From Bacillus tianshenii (GTDB lineage: Bacteria; Bacillota; Bacilli; Bacillales; Bacillaceae_N): a stretch of DNA of 64,000 nucleotides. Positions within the stretch are counted from its first letter, which is position 1; every line of letters begins with the position of its first letter. Both the position numbers and the translations under genes were made by a program. The notes beneath the pieces were generated by a model. That model did no database searches and had not been told where the DNA came from. It saw only the letters and a list, made by a program, of their open reading frames with translations. Positions 61,300-64,000 of this stretch are shown here, in pieces. The stretch is taken from assembly GCA_020524525.2 (NCBI GenBank), contig CP129018.1:1616115-1680114 (forward strand), written 5' to 3'.

Positions 61300-62073
61300 T
61301 TACGAATGAACAGAACCAACTTCAAGTTCTAATATGTGTTCTAAGCTGCTTGCAATGTTTTCAACAGCTTCTTCCACTATTTCTCTACCAATCAACTCGC
61401 TTCCTTTCGTCCCGTTTCCAATACAGCCGTTTGCTGTCATCTCTTCATATTTATATGCACCTTGTATCGGATTACCAGGACGTAAGCGCTTCCATCTTCC
61501 ATTATCATTAATTTCTCCTTTTGTTAACTTCTCTTTTCGAATTAATTGTGGTGCAAGATAGAGCGCCTCAGAGATTTCTCGTTCACAGCTATGGCCAAAA
61601 AGCGTGGATTCAATGTGTGTGCCAATCGCTTGTTTAGCTGATGCTGTAGTTTTTGCATAGTAGATTTCAACATTTAATTCCGCAGACAATGTCGTGCTTG
61701 CGATATTAAGTGTAGATTGGTTGCCACCATGAGCATTAAGAAATAAAAACTTTTCAATACCATGATGTTTAAGAGATGTAATGATATCTCTAATAAGTGC
61801 GAGCAGCGTAGACGGCTGCAATGTAATCGTTCCAGGAAAATTAATATGATGTTGCGAAACCCCCATATTAATCGTCGGGGTAATCAGTACATGTGGAAAC
61901 ATTCTCTTACCTAATCGTTTCGACATTTCCTCCGCCAGAACAGCATCACAGCTTTCAACCATATGTGGTCCATGCTGCTCATGCGCTCCGACCGGAACAA
62001 TTGCCATCTTCACCGTCTGTAATGAATCCTTCACCTCCTCCCAAGTCATATCTGTTAAGTCATAGATTTCCAC
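61300..62073 (-). CDS. Creatininase-family amidohydrolase
   Basis: 257 residues, GTG start at 62073 after AGAGAGGGTG. Metal-binding motifs of the family: IVPVGAHEQHGPHMVESCDA (about 26-45), GVSQHHINFPGTIT (about 71-84) and NAHGGNQ (about 113). The motif usually read HAGExETS appears as HSCEREIS (about 158), keeping the acidic ligand. The family cleaves cyclic amides or formamides. It lies 113 bp upstream of the transporter gene and has site F directly before it. The substrate is unknown. Confidence 0.85.
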   Translation of the reverse strand: MEIYDLTDMTWEEVKDSLQTVKMAIVPVGAHEQHGPHMVESCDAVLAEEMSKRLGKRMFPHVLITPTINMGVSQHHINFPGTITLQPSTLLALIRDIITSLKHHGIEKFLFLNAHGGNQSTLNIASTTLSAELNVEIYYAKTTASAKQAIGTHIESTLFGHSCEREISEALYLAPQLIRKEKLTKGEINDNGRWKRLRPGNPIQGAYKYEEMTANGCIGNGTKGSELIGREIVEEAVENIASSLEHILELEVGSVHS

Positions 62074-62096
62074 TTGACTTTCACCCTCTCTTCACT

Positions 62097-62113
62097 TGGC
62101 ATATTGTATACCG
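62097..62113. promoter_or_regulatory. GTATAC regulon site F
   Basis: TGGCATATTGTATACCG, two mismatches from the complement of site A, in the 53-bp gap just upstream of the creatininase-family gene. Confidence 0.5.
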
Positions 62114-62126
62114 TTAAATGCCAAAT

Positions 62127-62459
62127 TTAAGACTCTTTAACTTTTTCTAACTTCTTTTCCTTTTTTACAATAATATTCTCTTGGGTAATTTCAATATCTT
62201 CTGTAATTGTCAACTGACAAGTTAAGCGATAACCTTCCTCAACTTTATCACCAAGCATTTTCTTCTCTTTCCAATTTGGCGGTGCCAGCTTGTCCTCTCC
62301 TTCTAGCACTTGGCATGTACATTTTGTACATTTCCCCATTCCACAACCATACTTAAGCTTTGGAAACTGGCGAATTCCTGCAAGAACAACAAGGTTAGCG
62401 TTGTCTTTCACTTGTTGTTCAATCGTTTCCCCATCGACATGTAGTTTTACATTTGGCAC
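62127..62459 (-). CDS. [2Fe-2S] ferredoxin
   Basis: 110 residues from a GTG at 62459 (GGGG eight bases upstream; an earlier GTG at 62468 is too close). Cluster ligands Cys39, Cys44, Cys47 (GCGMGKCTKC) and Cys81 (YRLTCQ); Cys49 is an extra cysteine. It belongs to the same ferredoxin group as the protein at 53157-53507, sharing the EKGYRL/EEGYRL approach to the last ligand. It probably supplies electrons to an oxygenase of the cluster (inference). Confidence 0.87.
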   Translation of the reverse strand: MPNVKLHVDGETIEQQVKDNANLVVLAGIRQFPKLKYGCGMGKCTKCTCQVLEGEDKLAPPNWKEKKMLGDKVEEGYRLTCQLTITEDIEITQENIIVKKEKKLEKVKES

Positions 62460-62654
62460 GTTTTTCACCCCTTTTGCAAATTTTTAGATTCATGAAATTT
62501 TTCTGAATCTTTCTTAAATTATAACAAGTTTTTGAATTATGTAAAGTGTTTCTCTTATTTAGATAGTGATAATATTTTCTATTTTTCTAATTTTCTATTA
62601 ATTTAAAAAATTATATTGATTATTCTTTATGCTTCATTTACACTATAGAAAAGT

Positions 62655-62671
62655 TGGTATACAAAATACCG
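62655..62671. promoter_or_regulatory. GTATAC regulon site G
   Basis: TGGTATACAAAATACCG, two mismatches from site A, 24 bp upstream of the TTG start of the CxxC protein gene and within the divergent gap shared with the second ferredoxin gene. Confidence 0.55.
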
Positions 62672-62695
62672 ATTAATAATTTGGAGGTGAATCTT

Positions 62696-62971
62696 TTGGC
62701 AAAAAACATTACATTATGGAGCTCTTATTCTTGTCAGCTCTGCACAGACATTAAAGAGTATTTTGGTGAACAAAATATTTCTTACACTAACAAAGACATG
62801 AAAGCTAACCCTGAATTACGCGATCAATTAGAAGAAAAGTATCAAGTTCGTAAAGCACCTGTTATTGAAGTGGACAATGAAGTCGTCATTGGCGCTGGAA
62901 AGTTCAATGAAGAAGATTGGACAAAACTTAAGCAGCTAGTGAAAGAAAAGGAGGTTACGAACAATGGGTAA
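62696..62971 (+). CDS. Glutaredoxin/thioredoxin-fold CxxC protein
   Basis: 91 residues with a TTG start at 62696, supported by GGAGG eight bases upstream; the longer frame would cross operator site G. Glutaredoxin-like: NITLWSSYSCQLCTDIKEYF with redox pair Cys13/Cys16, then KAPVIEVDNEVVIGAGKFNE with the cis-proline of the fold (APV). A dithiol reductant of about 10 kDa; the partner is unknown. It overlaps the next gene by 8 bp. Confidence 0.82.
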   Translation: MAKNITLWSSYSCQLCTDIKEYFGEQNISYTNKDMKANPELRDQLEEKYQVRKAPVIEVDNEVVIGAGKFNEEDWTKLKQLVKEKEVTNNG

Positions 62972-63299
62972 GTATATTGTATTAACAAATAAAGATACGT
63001 TTCAAACAAAAGTTGATGGAGAAGGCTTAAAGCCAATTGAAACCTATCACTTCTACTTCTTTGACACAATTAAAGCGACTTACACGATCGCAGAAGTACT
63101 AGATGATAACATTAAGATTAATCTTTATGAAGAATATGAAGGCAAAGAGTTCGTCAACAATATTAAAGTCAAATTCTTTGAAACATTTGCGACGATTGAA
63201 GAAGCACAAGAAGAATTAGATGAAATCGTTAAAGCTTCCGGGAATAGTGAAGATTCAAAGGATTCAAAGTTAGTTAAAGCTGATAATGCTGTTGTCTAA
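62964..63299 (+). CDS. Protein of unknown function coupled to the CxxC protein
   Basis: 111 residues, AAAGGAGG before the ATG, start inside the end of the previous gene. Soluble and acidic, beta-rich at first (YIVLTNKDTFQTKVDGEGLK, YHFYFFDTIKATYTIAEV) with a helical end (TIEEAQEELDEIVKA) and a charged tail. No family recognised. Coupling to a glutaredoxin-like protein suggests a redox partner or client. Confidence 0.68.
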   Translation: MGKYIVLTNKDTFQTKVDGEGLKPIETYHFYFFDTIKATYTIAEVLDDNIKINLYEEYEGKEFVNNIKVKFFETFATIEEAQEELDEIVKASGNSEDSKDSKLVKADNAVV

Positions 63300-63326
63300 C
63301 CTTTTAATTAACAAAACTTCATAACA

Positions 63327-63469
63327 AAGGGGAGTAGCTAGAGACAATAAAGTCGTCATTACGGGTGTTCAATAACCCCGGCTTTATTGGCAGCGTGTCT
63401 GACGCTGTTAGCGAGACCTTTGCCGATAGCTGGCAAAGGTGATGTATGCCCTTCTCCCCTACTCCCCTT
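63327..63469 (+). promoter_or_regulatory. yybP-ykoY manganese riboswitch aptamer
   Basis: P1 is formed by AAGGGGAGTAG (63327-63337) and CTACTCCCCTT (63459-63469). Inside are the class-typical segments AAAGTCGTCATTACGG and GCGAGACCTTTGCC. These match the yybP-ykoY consensus (GGGGAGTAGC near 5', GCGAGACCTTTGCC near 3'). Manganese binding normally favours expression of the downstream gene, which here is of the TerC family, the usual target. Confidence 0.92.
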
Positions 63470-63470
63470 A

Positions 63471-63498
63471 AACCTTGCCCTATCGGCAAGGTTTTTTT
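63471..63498 (+). terminator. Riboswitch expression-platform terminator
   Basis: AACCTTGCC (63471-63479) / GGCAAGGTT (63485-63493) followed by T7. It begins right after P1, as expected for transcriptional control. Confidence 0.85.
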
Positions 63499-63531
63499 AT
63501 TCATTTTACGTCTATAAAGGAGCGAACTGTA

Positions 63532-64000
63532 ATGGATGCAGCCATGCTTGATTTCTTAGGAAAATTATTTTCAATTGTCATTATTGATCTTGTGTTAGCA
63601 GGAGACAACGCCATTCTAATTGGACTAGCCGCTCGTAACCTGCCTGCTCATCAGCAGAAGAAAGTTATTATTTGGGGTGCTGCCGGCGCGATCTTAATCC
63701 GTTCTGTCGCCACAATCGGTGTTGTTTGGCTTCTCAAAATTCCTGGTCTGTTGCTAATAGGCGGCCTCGTTCTTATCTTAATTGCGTATCGACTCTTAAT
63801 CGAGGACCAAGAAGAAGAAAAAACAATTCAATCAAAAGCAAACCTATGGGGTGCCATCAAAACGATTATTATTGCGGATGCAGCGATGGGCTTAGATAAC
63901 GTTATTGCCGTAGCAGGAGCAGCACATGGTAACTTTACACTTGTCATTCTCGGGTTATTGATCAGTATTCCGTTTGTCGTCTGGGGAAGCACGCTAATTC
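63532..64000 (+). CDS. TerC-family membrane protein (5' part), manganese-exporter type
   Basis: 156 codons visible from the ATG at 63532 (AAAGGAGCG upstream); the gene runs off the window. TerC family: IVIIDLVLAGDNAILIGLAA (about 15-34) and IIIADAAMGLDNVIAVAGAA (about 112-131) carry the paired acidic/asparagine motifs in the membrane, and further TM segments separate them. Relatives such as YkoY are thought to export or load Mn2+ onto secreted enzymes. Control by the manganese riboswitch agrees. Confidence 0.9.
   Translation, partial: MDAAMLDFLGKLFSIVIIDLVLAGDNAILIGLAARNLPAHQQKKVIIWGAAGAILIRSVATIGVVWLLKIPGLLLIGGLVLILIAYRLLIEDQEEEKTIQSKANLWGAIKTIIIADAAMGLDNVIAVAGAAHGNFTLVILGLLISIPFVVWGSTLI

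Noticed and set aside
63319-63504. A 61-codon minus-strand frame over the riboswitch
   Set aside because: It is the complement of the structured yybP-ykoY aptamer and terminator; its codons follow the RNA stems and there is no ribosome binding site.
1-64000. CRISPR arrays, tRNA or rRNA genes, transposases, prophage genes
   Set aside because: No repeat-spacer pattern, cloverleaf, rRNA-like stretch, transposase or phage gene could be recognised on either strand.

Overview
The window looks like a chromosomal segment of a low-GC Gram-positive bacterium of the Bacillaceae. Strong AGGAGG-type ribosome binding sites, sigma-A TTGACA/TATAAT promoters, intrinsic terminators after most operons, a CcpA-type cre site, Fur boxes, a yybP-ykoY riboswitch and protein families typical of Bacillus all point that way. 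I saw no rRNA, tRNA, insertion sequence, prophage or CRISPR array. Most genes lie on the minus strand. Many start codons were moved downstream of the longest open frame because a good ribosome binding site sits inside it; the reasons are given per gene.

Layout: (1) 1-15.8 kb is an exopolysaccharide/capsule operon: a winged-helix regulator, Wzx flippase, three GT4 glycosyltransferases, a nucleotide-sugar set resembling WbpA/WbpB/WbpE/WbpI, a FlaA1/CapD dehydratase, a Wzz co-polymerase carrying a degenerate kinase domain, a Wzy polymerase and, at the edge, a BcsB-like protein. (2) 16-18.4 kb: panE-like gene and two conserved genes of unknown role. (3) 18.5-22.7 kb: a LytS/LytT system upstream of a cstA-type pyruvate/peptide transporter gene. 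The cstA promoter has three direct repeats at exact 21-bp spacing and a cre site, and its reading frame carries one in-frame TGA at a conserved cysteine position. (4) 22.9-33.5 kb: acyl-CoA ligase, copZA, pdxK, an acidic lipoprotein, a two-component system with a BNR-repeat lipoprotein, and a CDF metal exporter with its CzrA-like repressor. (5) 33.5-36.8 kb: a DUF302 gene and a persulfide/sulfane-sulfur operon (DsrE, TusA-rhodanese, rhodanese-MBL, TusA) behind two promoters that each carry a CsoR/CstR-like palindrome. (6) 36.8-38.9 kb: MarR plus a 14-TM MFS exporter. (7) 39-46.2 kb: a five-gene NRPS-independent siderophore operon behind four Fur-box-like elements.

(8) 46.5-52.6 kb: diguanylate cyclase, cation/proton antiporter, VLRF1-type release factor, SGNH hydrolase, acidic lipoprotein and a gene remnant. 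(9) 52.1-63.3 kb is the most novel part: a GntR/FCD regulator and several surrounding transcription units whose promoter regions share a GTATAC-centred palindrome. They encode two [2Fe-2S] ferredoxins, a CxxC thioredoxin-fold protein, a PqqC-like/haem-oxygenase-fold enzyme, an aldehyde dehydrogenase, an aspartate-dehydrogenase-like protein, a creatininase-family amidohydrolase, a GlcG/HbpS protein, RidA, a split ChrA pair and a 12-TM transporter. I infer one regulon for oxidative catabolism of an unidentified nitrogen-containing compound. (10) 63.3-64 kb: a yybP-ykoY manganese riboswitch with terminator in front of a TerC-family gene that runs off the window.
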